Positions 43,346-55,140 of a stretch of DNA of 64,000 nucleotides are shown one piece after another. This stretch comes from Triatoma infestans (taxonomy: Eukaryota > Arthropoda > Insecta > Hemiptera > Reduviidae), in NCBI GenBank assembly GCA_011037195.1, contig JAAEAF010000395.1, positions 1-64,000 on the forward strand, written 5' to 3'. The translations under genes and the position numbers were made by a program. Positions within the stretch are counted from its first letter, which is position 1, and each line of letters begins with the position of its first letter. The notes beneath the pieces are model-generated. The model was given only the letters and a program-made list of their open reading frames with translations. It was not told the origin of the DNA and searched no databases.

Positions 43346-44257
43346 TTGAAAATTATTATGTCTACGCAAGTAACGAATGAGCAGCTCGCTGCATTAATAG
43401 AAAAAATGAGTTTAAATCTTCAAGAAGAAATACGTAAGAATTCTGTTGAAATTAAATTGTTTAGAGAGCAGATAGAAGAAACTAGGAAACATGTTCTCGA
43501 AGTAGAACATGTTCAAATGGATATAGTTAAGCAATTAACCGAGCACTAGACTCAAATTAAAAAACTAAACGATTTCTACAGAAGAAATAATTTGATTATA
43601 TTTAATATAGAAGAATTTCCAGAAGAAACTAAGTTTAATTTAATACAACGCATTATAGAAGTGTTTTCTACTAAGATGGAAGTTATTCTGACTCCTCAAG
43701 ACATTGACAACATAGTACGACTTGGTAAAAACCATGGTAAAAGACCAGTGTTACTCAAGTTGCATTCCTTCTGGCAAAAAATAACTATACTTAAATCTGC
43801 AAAAAAACTGAAAGGTACAAACATTGTTGTTTCAAACGATTATTCCGAAGAAATAAGAACTATTAGAAGAAAATTGGTACCGTATTTAAGAGAAGCTCGT
43901 GGAAATAACAGTGTAGCATTCTTGAGATATAATAAATTGATTATTGATAAAAAAGAGTTTACTTTAGATGATTGTATAAAAGGCCTGCACAAGTGTACAG
44001 ATAAGCGAGCATTGAATTTACTCGCAATTACTAATAACCCAGAAGAAACAAACGACACCAACAAGAGCGTAGAGAAACCAAAAAATAAGCCTAAAAGCCC
44101 CAAAAGTAAAAGTCAATCACAGAAGAGGAAAACAGCGTCAAATGGTTCACTAGCTGCGCCGCTGAGGAAATTCGGATCTCTCGAGACGTTTATAAAGAGA
44201 TTCGATTCTACATCTGAAGAGGGAGTTATATCAGATCATCCAACGGATAGTACATAG
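43346..44257 (+). pseudogene. LINE B ORF1: coiled coil and RNA-binding-like domain, one internal TAG
   Basis: The first in-frame ATG is at 43358 (43346 itself is TTG or another alternative codon and should not be relied on). An N-terminal coiled coil (LNLQEEIRKNSVEIKLFREQ) is followed by an in-frame TAG at 43547-43549. The same frame continues with FYRRNNLIIFNIEEF, then IDNIVRLGKNHGKRPVLLKL, the L1-ORF1-like RNA-recognition region, and a basic low-complexity tail rich in Lys, Ser and Pro. The stop is TAG at 44255-44257. The product would be about 300 residues. ORF1 proteins package the element RNA. Confidence 0.75.
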
Positions 44258-47200
44258 CAGAGAATATATAGCGATCGGGACACCATAGAAGTACCAGGTA
44301 ACCGGAATTATGAACTAGGCAATTCTAACTTTGATTTATTAAAAATTTGCTTCTGGAATTTAGATGGTTTCCAAACACTCAATAATTTAGATAACAAAGA
44401 AATAGAGATATTATGTACTTTTAATATAATTTGTTTAGTAGAAACTTGGCTTACTACAGTTGATATAAAATTGCCCAGTTTTTTGAAACAGTATAATATT
44501 TATGTGTCGAAAGCAATCAGAGAAAAATCGAGAGGCCGGGCTAGTGGCGGATTAATTATTTTAGTTCAGAATTATATAAATAAGGTAAAAATAATTGAAT
44601 TTAATGAATTATGTATAATTATCGAGTTTTCTCTAAATGCTGAAACTTTTATATTATGTAATGTCTACTGGCCACCCTCCGCAGATATTGACATATGTAC
44701 TGAGATGCTTGATCGTTTATTATTTAATTTGGAGTCTAGCCCTAAATCTGTTTATAATATTATTGGGGGAGATTTCAACTGCAGAATCGGGAACCTGAAC
44801 TGTTTTGGAAATGACTTTTTTGAAGGTCTTAGTATGAATGGGAAGAGGTGCGTATTGGACAAGAAAATAAACCATAAAGGCAGAATGCTTGTAGAGATTA
44901 TGGAGTCTCGAGGTATGTTTGTCTGTAATGGCAGAAGCTATTCTGATACCCCGGCAAATTTTACTTATGTTTCTACTAACGGTAATAGCATTATTGATTT
45001 AGTATGGACAGATATGGTAACTTTAAATATTGTTCATGATTTTAAAGTAATCAATCTAACCGAGCAATCAAATCATTTATTATGCGCTTTATCTTTAAAT
45101 GTAAATACTAATAGTTTTAACTTTAATAATGGAAAAGCATATTCAGTTAACGAGTACATTAGATGGGACATTAACAAATTAACTATATTTCAGAGCAATT
45201 TATGTGGCAATAATATTTATTTTAATAGTACAAATGTAGAGGAACTGAATGATAACTTTGTAGTAGGAATTTATAAATCGGTAATTAACAGTGGTATGTT
45301 AGTAAAGACACGAATTTATAAAAATAGTTTTAGACAGAATAGTAAACCTTGGTTTAATACGGATCTTAGAACTATGAAACGACAAGTTAGGTTCTCTTAT
45401 AAAGAATACCGAAAAGATGTAAACAATTCCGTTTTGCTCCAAGATTATTTAATACTGAAAAGTAATTACAAAGCTGCATTAATTAAAGAAAAAAAGAATT
45501 ACATTTTAGAAATAATGAGTAAATTCGCACATGTTAGCAATAGCAAAGAATTTTGGAGTACTGTTAAACTCTATAACAGAAAGACTACACAATGTGACAA
45601 CATTAATATTGAAATTTGGCTCGAGTATTTTAAAAATCTTTATCCACCCAGAGATAATTATGTAAATTATTCATTTCATTCTGTTTGCCACCCATTTTTA
45701 GATAGAAACTTTGAATTAAGGGAATTGCAATCAATAATAAAACAATCTAAGAATAACAAATCGGCTGGATTAGATAAAATTCCGAATGAAATTTTTAAAA
45801 ATTTAACACCAGAATGGGAGCACTATTTGCTAAATATGTTTAATACCATCTTAGAAAACGAACAAATTCCTAAAAAATGGTCTAAAATTCAGTTATATTT
45901 GCTATATAAAAAAGGTGACAATTCTAGTCCCGAGAACTATAGGGGCATAGCCTTGATAAACTGTATCTGTAAATTGTTTACCGGAATGTTATCAAAGAGA
46001 ATAATGCAATGGGCAGAAGAAAATGAAATTTTCTCTGAGGAGCAGGCTGGTTTTAGACAAAACCGCAGTTGTCTTGATCATATATTTACGCTTGCTTCAA
46101 TGATTGGAATTAAAACTATATAACTAGATTTAAAAAAAGTTATTTTATCGGCATATTCGTGGACTTTAAAAGGGCATTCGATTCCATTGATCAGGAAAAG
46201 CTATGGAATAAGTTATACTATATGGGATTAAGTGGCAAAATAATAAGAATTTTGAGAAATTTGTATGTCAATGTGGGAATGTTTTTAAAACACAAATGCC
46301 ATGCAGAAGAAATCGAGATTACTAAAGGGGTATTACAAGGCGATTGTTTAAGTCCGTTGTTATTCATTTTATTTATTAACGATATAATCGACTATTTTGA
46401 TCAGCATAACTCCAAGGGCTTAAGTATAAATAGTAGAAGGGAAGTAGCCATGTTGCTATTCGCCGATGATGTTGTGTTACTTAGCCAATCTTGGAGTGAT
46501 GCTGTTAGCAAGTTGAAAATACTTGAAAATTACTGTAAAAACAATTCGATTATTTTAAACCCAATAAAAACAAAAGTGATACCATATAGTAAGGCTAATA
46601 GAACTAAACACATAAAAGGCCTTTATTGGCAAGGAGAACCCTTGAATTTCGATAAACAGTATATATACTTAGGAGTCCCCTTTACTGCAAACTGCAAATT
46701 TAAACGTTCGGCACAATACTTTTTAGATAAAGCGACGCCTCAGGTTGGCAAAATCATCAGCATTTTATGTAAAAGTAAATGTAATAGCTGGGAAGCGAGG
46801 TTAAACTGTTTGATGCGATCATTTCTGCTACACTTCTTTATGGCTCAGAATTTTGGGCCCCGCAGTATTTGCACACTGTAGAAAGAGGGCAGGTGAGATT
46901 CTTCAAACAGCTCTTTTGTTGGCCGAAAAGCACTCCCGACTACATAGTCCGATTAGAAACTGGTAGGGTTCCTTTAAGCGCGGCAATTTTTAAGAAAATG
47001 TTGTCATATTGGCTTCGGGTTCTGATGATGGAGGAAACCAGACTTCCAAAACTATGTTTTAATAGGCTTTTGGAACTGGACAGATTAAAGGATAGAGGAG
47101 CAGAAAGGAATTGGATCAGTCAGATGCGGAGATGGTTAACTGCAATTGGGGAGCCTGAAATTGTTGATGTAACTGATATAAATATAGTTAAACAAAAGAT

Positions 47201-47663
47201 TCCGAGCTTAATAGATAAGTGGATAAATCATTCAGTTTCATTAGACATACAAAGGGCAATAAACTCCAGTTATAGTTCAATCTATAGACACATAAGTGGG
47301 CTAGGTGCAACAGAAGATTACCTGAGAGGCAGTAGTGCGATAGATAGGATTAGGGTGGTAAGTCAGCTAAGAGTATGTAGCGACAAATCTATAAGAATAT
47401 GGTCCAAAAGTGGCGGCTACCATCATATTGATACTTTGTCTGTTTGCATAGTCTGCAACTCAGGTAAAGATGAAACTATGGAACACCTATTAATGCACTG
47501 TCCCATTTATGAACCAATTAGACAACGTTACCTATCAGAAATTATTATCAGTAAAACTAATTTAAGCGATCTTCTAATTATACCTAATAAAAACCATCTA
47601 GATAAAATTTATTTTTTTATTTCAGAAGCATTAAAATTAAGATCATTTTGCCTTGAGGAATAG
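44258..47663 (+). pseudogene. LINE B ORF2: APE endonuclease, reverse transcriptase, Cys-His tail (frameshifted)
   Basis: The frame is open straight after the ORF1 TAG, in the same frame; the first ATG is at 44705, inside the endonuclease. The endonuclease has CFWNLDGF, VETWLT, NVYWPP, GGDFNCRIGN and SNHLL. Reverse transcriptase starts KSAGLDKIPNEIF and breaks near 46121 (TAA, then an A7 run). It continues at about 46140 with FVDFKRAFDSID (motif A), KGVLQGDCLSPLLF and FADD (motif C variant). A second shift near 46820 leads to FCWPKSTPDYIVRLETG and the finger CIVCNSGKDETMEHLLMHCP. Catalytic residues are present; only two single-base changes spoil the frame. Confidence 0.82.
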
Positions 47664-48016
47664 TTTGTCAGTAAATAAATAAAAGGTTTGGAAATGATTA
47701 TTTAATGTAAAACAATAATAATAGCCAACAATTATATGGTAAGGATAATAATTATAAAGAAGTAATGTCATAAATATTTTCTAATTTTGTCTTATTTATT
47801 TTACTTTATTTTTTTATCAATTTTCATTAATTACTAATAATTAAATTGATAAACATTAAGGAATACTTGTTTTATTTTAATTATGTGTCTATAGAGTAAG
47901 CAAATACGAGTATTATTTAGTTTATAATTAAATAACTTGTACTTATACATATTATAAAGCACAGAACCCCTGTAATGTGTAACTATAGCACTAAATACAG
48001 TACTTTTATCTATCTA

Positions 48017-48036
48017 AATTATATAAAATAAATTGA
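48017..48036 (+). repeat. Right 20-bp target-site duplication of LINE B
   Basis: Exact copy of 42952-42971. Confidence 0.9.
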
Positions 48037-48475
48037 CTGTGAGGATTAAAGGGACAGATATTTCTATAGTACATATTATAACCGGAACTAATGACTTTGT
48101 CAATGTCCTTACTAATCAGGTTATTGCTGAATGCTGTTATTATGTTATTAAATTCAGTTTCTATTAATTTAGGACTTTGAGCGAACCAAACATCCGATCT
48201 ACCGATAGTAATAAGCATTCTTTCAGCTCAAGGGTCCAGTTAAACGGCAACTTAATACTCGAGAATTCAGCTAATCTGTTATAACAGATTTTTGGGATTC
48301 TGTCATCAGCCATGCTAAGCAAACAGATCCACCACCTAAGCATTCTCTTAAAGATCTTTAGCTGAGTATGAATCCGGCCTACAATTATTCTACATAAAGT
48401 TTCCTTTAAATCAATCACCTTAGCTTAACAATATTCTTTACATTAAGTTCTAAGGATTATTATGGAACCAGAGCT
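48037..48475 (-). pseudogene. LINE C, upstream part (interrupted older copy)
   Basis: Minus-strand reading gives LKIFKRMLRWWICLLSMADD, RIPKICYNRLAEF, and after a frame change near 48200 SDVWFAQSPKLIETEFNN, ending in NPHSQFILYN at the duplicated site. These match the region after reverse transcriptase in LINE B (FKKMLSYWLRVLMMEE, RLPKLCFNRLLEL). The copy is truncated at about 48475, so it had lost its catalytic part before LINE B inserted. Confidence 0.72.
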
Positions 48476-49990
48476 CTTTATAAGGTGATATAATGTGTGG
48501 GGAGAGGGCGGGAAGAGAAAAGACAATAAAGAGGAATGTATTTGAAGATTTAGTAATGCCTGGGTCAGTAGACCAGGAAAAATCCTATAGTTAGGGGTCA
48601 ATGTGTTTCAGAGCGATCATGACTCTAGAAACTGATAGTCATATAGGGGAGGATATTACCAGGATCTCTCGGTAACTACCTGTCATCATCATCATCATCA
48701 CCTATTGTATAACATCATCGTTTAATGATTTTTTTCTTTTTTTATTTAAGCGAAGCTATAGAGGAGTGATAAGTAGGGGATAGACAAGAGTTTGATCATC
48801 TAACCTTCAGATAATAGAGGTAGATTTTTGCACAAAAGACAGTTCTATAACTAAAGCTCAAAGTGATCTTCCAAAATACGTATATTCTGAAACTTTTTTC
48901 TCGAGAATATTGGCTGTAGAAGAATTTCTGAGATGGCTGAAAGGTCACGCTTGTCCCTGAAAGTTTTGTTTTAATATAGTTTAAATTTTTCTAAATATTA
49001 CTCAAGCTCACAAAACATTTAGTCCAAAGGTTTTTATTTTTATTTAATAAGTGGCAAAAATAAATAATATATATTGTCAATGATATTTCATTATTTATAA
49101 TCAATATTTTTAACCTTTAAATAGAGGCCCTGAGCAAAACTATAAATTTGCCGAATGAAAATAATTTATTCATTATACCATATCTCAACATTCTACGAAT
49201 TATGAAATAATTATTTGATTCAGTGGGCAGCAGCGTTCTCACCTATCAACTCAAATTTCCTGGGATCGATACTCGATAATTAAACCGTTATTTTTTTTTA
49301 TTAAAGAAAAAATAATAAATGATTTTCCAAGATATTGCCCAATCCAACTATTTTAATTAATCTAGTATAATCGATAGAACTTCATATGTTAAGAATGAAT
49401 AAGTCAAGAATCGAGTTACGTGTACATGTGTGAGGAAGGTGTTATAACTAGTGCGTGGGCTAATGGTTTATCCAGTAATGGAAGAACCAGAGTACACAAG
49501 GGAGTTACCAATGGCTGGCGCGGAATGGATGCACGTAATATCTTGCAGTAACACGTGTCACCCTGCTTATCACGTTCCATGCACACGTGACACACTCTCT
49601 CCCAACTGGTAAGCAATAGTGGTAACAGTACCAATCTTGGCTCGCTAATATTATTACTGTTTGAGCTAACACCTTATTCCTTTCACAGTAATATTAAGTG
49701 AAATATATACACAAAATGAGATTGTACAACTAAGGGGGATTTGGTGTGATCAATTCTATACTCGTATTAAGTGGTAGTTATAATACAAACAAAAGTAAAA
49801 CTGGTAATAAATAGTTTTAGGGAGTAGTGTGACAGTGATAGGAGAGGGGAATTCCGTTTGAATATGGAGAATTAGTTGGCAGGCACCTCTCTGGCAGGCT
49901 AGTGAGCAAGAGAGAGAAAGAGACACTTCTTAACCATCTACAGAGAGAGATATATATCCATTAATGAGAAACAGAAGGAAGTGGTAAAGT

Positions 49991-50028
<38 letters not shown>

Positions 50029-53000
50029 CAATACCTAAAACGGAGCCAAGCCGAGAGAAGTGAGTCTTCGAACTTAGGACCACTTCAACTACCAACGAAT
50101 CCAACTAATTACACTAGAACATTAAATGGGCCTGCTGTTATGGCTCACATCTCTACTACCATCCTGAATACAACATCCCACCTCCATTTTCATGACTACA
50201 CTGTATATCTCATGCTAGCTCACTCAGTGCCTGTGAAAACCAAGTCTAAATTAACTTGTTTCATTTGCTTTAAAGACAAAGTGTGGAGAAATTACTACGC
50301 TCACTACTACACATTTATAACTACTAGGGAAATATTACTAAAACTAAGAGGGAAAGCCACCGGACTAATAGACAAAACTATTATTTACATTCTAATAACG
50401 GTCTAGATGGTATCCAAGAAATATACCATGGTATCCTAGAGACGATATTCCATGACGATGCTAATTTTAAATCAAGTACACAAAAAAAAATATCTGCAAT
50501 CGTGTAATAATGTGACAATTATTAAGTCAAAATTAGTGAATGACGTTATACAAGTCACAAGTGACAAAAATTAAGGGCAATTTAACTTTTTCTCACTAGT
50601 GTAGTAAAGTAACATCCAACTCCAACTAGACCGAATCTAGCGCAATATGCGAAAATAAAATAAAAATAAGTCTCAGCCAAAGAAGGTATAACCTCAGTAG
50701 GTATAACGATAGACTGGTTATAGAGAGAAGGAGACTATTTGATTTGATTTAAAATACATTCACAATATTTGCACCTTTTCGTATTATTTTATATTCATAT
50801 AAATTGAAAACCAATTGAATACGGTCGCAGAAGAACTTTAATATCCGACACGTGAGTAATGAAATTTACTTCTGGGTCCAGAGCCAGAATTTTGTGACAA
50901 AGTAGTGTAACAATAGAGGAAAAGGGAATTGGAGAAGCACTGGGGAGACACGGTGAGGTACATGCAGGCCAAATTTTATAAAAGACATAATACAGCAAGA
51001 CTTGAAGTACCTTCTCTGCTTGAATAAAATACAAGTGAGGGTTCTGGTAGATATACTGACTGCATACATCTGGGTAGCCAGTCATTTACACGAAATAGGC
51101 AGTCATCTAGTCACCTGTGTCTCAGAATTATGATGAATGAGTCGGGGAAACGGTACCCTATCTAGGTCAGTGGTGTCCCCGTTCGCATATTTGGAAGGGC
51201 AACACTCTCAAAAGATTGCATGCAGGAGTTCAGGGAAGTTTTAGGATCTTGTAGACAGATCGGTAGAATGTTGGGGGAGTCTTCCTGGGAGTATATTTTT
51301 TCTGGAGAGATAGGAGGAGCCATATTGCCTCAGATCCCGCGCCTTCGGCCACTCTTTATTAATAATAATTTAGTATGTTTACGATTTCGTTCTAGCCATA
51401 CTCGCTACGCTCGTGTGGTCAATATCTAAACTCGAGTATAGAAAAAAAAGCATTACTTCACTAATTGTTTGATAAATAACTATTTTTTGCAACAATTAAA
51501 CAATGTTTTGCACTAAAATAAGTGGTTAAAGTTGTATTTTTAATCTGTGGAGATTAAAAATACTGTTGCTTCTATTCAATTAAATAAATATTATGATTCG
51601 GATATAATTGCTGAAATATATTACTAATAATGAAGTAAAATTGAAATCCTTAAATTAAATTTTTGTTTTAATATTTTAATATCAATTTAACAATCAATTA
51701 ATTAACAGAGAACGTAATATAATTTTGTTTAAGTTTAACCTATTATAATCTAGGTTTGCTTGGATCAAAGTCGTGTGAGCGTTAAGAGAAACGAACAAGC
51801 GGACTCAAGAGAGCAACAATTCAGGATACTGACCAGCAAGTGAAAATTAAAAGAGAGATAAATTGGCAGGTCTAATTTCTACCGTTAGGAAAAACTGGCA
51901 AATTAATTATGCTGCCTGTAAGAAAGGCAGCTTTCATAAAGAAATAAATCCAAAAATAAAAATTGGAACACACTTAAAACAGTGTGCCATGTGAAAGCTA
52001 ACCAAGTAGTAGTGTCCAAAATAGGTGTAGAGAGTTCTCCTTATTGTGATTTTGCAGAGCTGTTGGAAATCTGCAGAACTTAATTGTACCCAGGATTCAG
52101 TCAACAAAGGAACGTTTTATTCAATAGGCTTAGTTCTGTATTTAAACCCTCCTTAATTACAAAACAATTTTAGTACGAGAGGACACTAGGAATGGTGGAA
52201 TATATTAAGAAATATCTAAATGAAAAAGCCTTGAAAATATAAATAGTGTAATATATTTTTACTTAGTAAGAGAAAGTATTACAGAATCGTGTCAAATTTG
52301 CGAAATTCAGTTTTCACCGAAAATTCATGTTCTATTGCCCCTTGAGTTCACAATCGTCAAGTCGTAAGAGAAAATAAAAATGATTTTAGCGAATGGTCTG
52401 TTTGTATGTCTAGATCTCTGTACTAGGGAAATGCGCGAAATAAGTAAGTAATAAGCTAAAAAGTATTTGTGAAAAGTGCAGTCTGTAATATTTAGTGTAA
52501 AATGTTGTTTAACAGTATTTTGTTTATTCATTTTGTATTGAAGACGTTCTCCACTAGGCAAACTTTTGACATATTTTCGTCATCGTTCATAAATAGTCAG
52601 CCAACCACAATGAAGTATTCTTATTAAAGTTAATATGCCTGACGTTCAGCTAATCTTATAAGTTGCGCAAGCAAATTGGTTGATAAATTTAATGCATATT
52701 AAAAAAATGAATTATAATAAAAAAAATGATCTAGCTTTGTTAGATTTCATTAATCTTAATTAAGAAATACTTTTCAAAAAGCATTAATTCTTTTGATGTG
52801 CAATTCTATGACGTCTAATATTCCAATTTTTTAATATTATTTAATTAAATATTAATTGGTGGCCGGGAATTAAATTCCTATCCTTTTTTATTTTCTACAT
52901 ATTTCCCGTTATTATTAGAAAACTGAAAATCAATCCTTTTGTACTTTTGATATAGTCTTTATTATATGTTACATACCTTGTAAGCTTTTTTAATCAAATA

Positions 53001-54303
53001 TAATTGAACGGTTAAGTTTGATCACAATATTTATTAGATTATATGAATGATTAAAATTATACAAATAGTAAAGAAAATAAAAAAAGAATTGATTTCTCTT
53101 TGCATAAAACCAATATAATAATATCGAATACATTTTTTCAGAAAAAGGTACCAACAAAATTTTTTGTTTTTGTACTATGCTATTCACTCACCCACATACA
53201 TACGTACCTAAACATGCATATCATAGAAACATTCATCCAAATCCACACACAAACCACTTTTTCAGTCTCAGGGAGGGGAGCAAATTATGTATTTCCGGTT
53301 TGACATTTGCTGGCCCGACAAAAATAGATACGAGAAATGTGTAGTGAGGAACGACAGAGAAAGAAAATCCCAACAAAAAATTCATAATTTAATAATTAAA
53401 CGAAATGTTTCTCAACAGCAAATAAAAAGGTGTAGCCGTAAAAATATTTAACTGAACGGACAAAACATGTCCATCGATATCGCATATGCATTCGTACTTT
53501 ATGTTACTTTTGGTAACTTAAGTAATATTTATGTTGTATTTTACTTGCTTTTGTTGAACATTTTTTTATAGTGTTTTTGTTATCATAATAGTGATAATAG
53601 CGTAAGTGCGTGTATCTTACACAACAAATTAGAGAAAGTAATATGTTGTACAATGATTTTTGATAAGTAGTTCAAAAATAAATTAATTTTTCTTGAATTC
53701 CAACCCACGGGTCAATTCTTATTTGTGCAAATATTAAAGTAATACAATAAAGCATAATAATATTATTTTATTTATATCAACAATACAGTACTTTCAATAA
53801 ATTTTATTATCTTTGCCAATGAATTGGTTGGTAATATTGATTGAATCTAATTTGTATTGATTAAAAGGACTTTTTGACTTTAATTTACTTTATTTTTTAA
53901 TCAGAAATTCATAGATATGTTTTCTTTTTTTACTGAAAGAGATCGAGAGAGTTGAAACAATCAAGAGCAGCCATCCGATCGCTATATAATTTTTGTGTGC
54001 AATTATGCAAAAAAAAAAAAAAAAAAAAAACTGATAAAAATGCAGCCAAAAACTAAAAGGTAATTTACACTGATAACAGTAAATTAAACGTAGATTTTTC
54101 TCTGATGTATACGTAATTTCCTTCAGTATCATTTGTCGTGCTAAATACATATTTTTTGTCGTCAATTGCAACGCTTCTGCCGTGCTGAATTTGGTTTAGC
54201 TGGAGGACCGTATTTTGTACTGCAGCTTAATATTCCCTTTAGAAAATTTGACACGATCAAATACTTTTCCAAGAAGTTGCGAACGACCTTAACTACTTCA
54301 TAT
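48476..54303. other. No gene recognised
   Basis: About 5.8 kb of AT-rich DNA. Seen: an ATC repeat (48685-48702), a CA microsatellite (49994-50026), repeats of family G near 52270-52400 and 53130-53345, and AT-rich low complexity around 51.5-53.1 kb. Short open frames (49981-50406, 50795-51085, 52325-52561) have no recognisable protein features. Confidence 0.45.
49994..50026 (+). repeat. (CA)n microsatellite
   Basis: About 33 bases of CA repeat. Confidence 0.9.
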
Positions 54304-54490
54304 TGTGGTCATCCACTATTTTCAGGTTTCGACCTGCTTTACTAGCATTACAGTCTTGATAAATAGTGTGTGATAACGACGAGACTGACTATGATGGCCA
54401 AGGGTTTTAACTTTCTAGTCGCTGATCTCACACTATTATTCCAGACTTCCTTGAAGATGAACGAACGCTTGAAGCCGGCCGATGAAAATT
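54304..54490. mobile_element. Inverted-repeat hairpin element 3, decayed, with hammerhead-like remnants
   Basis: The left arm (54304-54385) and right arm (54410-54490) align in inverted orientation with clear divergence (for example atagtgtgtga against tcacactatt). The right arm reads CTTGAAGA, a stem region, GAAG, CCGGCC, GATGA, a mutated version of the core in hairpin 2. The left arm on the minus strand reads CTAGTAA, AGCAGGTC, GAAACC and ends GGATGACCACAA, the same end as in hairpin 2. Size and order agree with elements 1 and 2. Confidence 0.45.
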
Positions 54491-55050
54491 GGGGAAAAAA
54501 CGGTGATAGTTTGCAGCACCTTGGGCTAAAACATCCATTCATTTTGATTATGGGTTTATACAAGTTTAATTTAAAGAATTTTATTTAAATTTCGAAAAAC
54601 AAAAAACAAGAGAAAAAGAGTAAAAATACTCAGGGAAATCTCTGTTCCGCAAATCTGCCCCGAATGCAATACTTCAATACTTCCTTGAGAAAGACAAAAT
54701 AAAATCGACGGTAATTCAAACTGATTTATGCTATTTTCATACAAACTGAATACTGAGAATGATTGCTTACTTACATTTATATACTCGCGCAGTTATAGAT
54801 TTTAAGTTGTAAAGATTTCTACAAACAGGTAACTGGAAGAATATGTTAGGGAGAGAGGAGTATACAGGGAATATATTGTTATGACAACCGGCACATATCC
54901 TTTTCATCATATTCAGGCATATCAGTTCTCAAACGACTTAAAGCTTCGTGAATAAACGGCTTTACTGTAATTGCTTATCGTAAAACATCAGGCAGCTTGC
55001 TCGTAATTGTTTTTATAAAAGAAGAAGAGATAATTCCATATGAGAGATTT

Positions 55051-55140
55051 AAAGAGGATCTCTGACACAAGTAATAATTTAAAGAGGATATCTGACACAA
55101 GTAATAATTTAAAGAGGATCTCTGACACAAGTAATAATTT
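55051..55140 (+). repeat. 30-bp tandem repeat, three copies
   Basis: Unit beginning aaagaggatctctgacacaa, three copies with one base difference in the second. A frame through it encodes a 10-residue repeat, but the frame is short and probably chance. Confidence 0.95.

Larger units (their letters stand above)
42972..48016 (+). mobile_element. LINE B: full-length two-ORF non-LTR retrotransposon nested in LINE C
   Basis: The 5045-base insert lies between perfect 20-bp repeats. It has a leader (42972-43345), ORF1 (43346-44257), ORF2 (44258-47663) and a 3' untranslated region of about 350 bases ending in a tatctatcta-like sequence. Both ORFs share one frame, separated by a TAG. It belongs to the clade of LINE A by domain order and the Cys-His tail. 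Complete length and a perfect duplication imply a recent insertion. Confidence 0.88.

Noticed and set aside
49220..49275. tRNA-like sequence with a weak B box (gggatcgatactc)
   Set aside because: The A box is unclear and no SINE body or second copy was seen.
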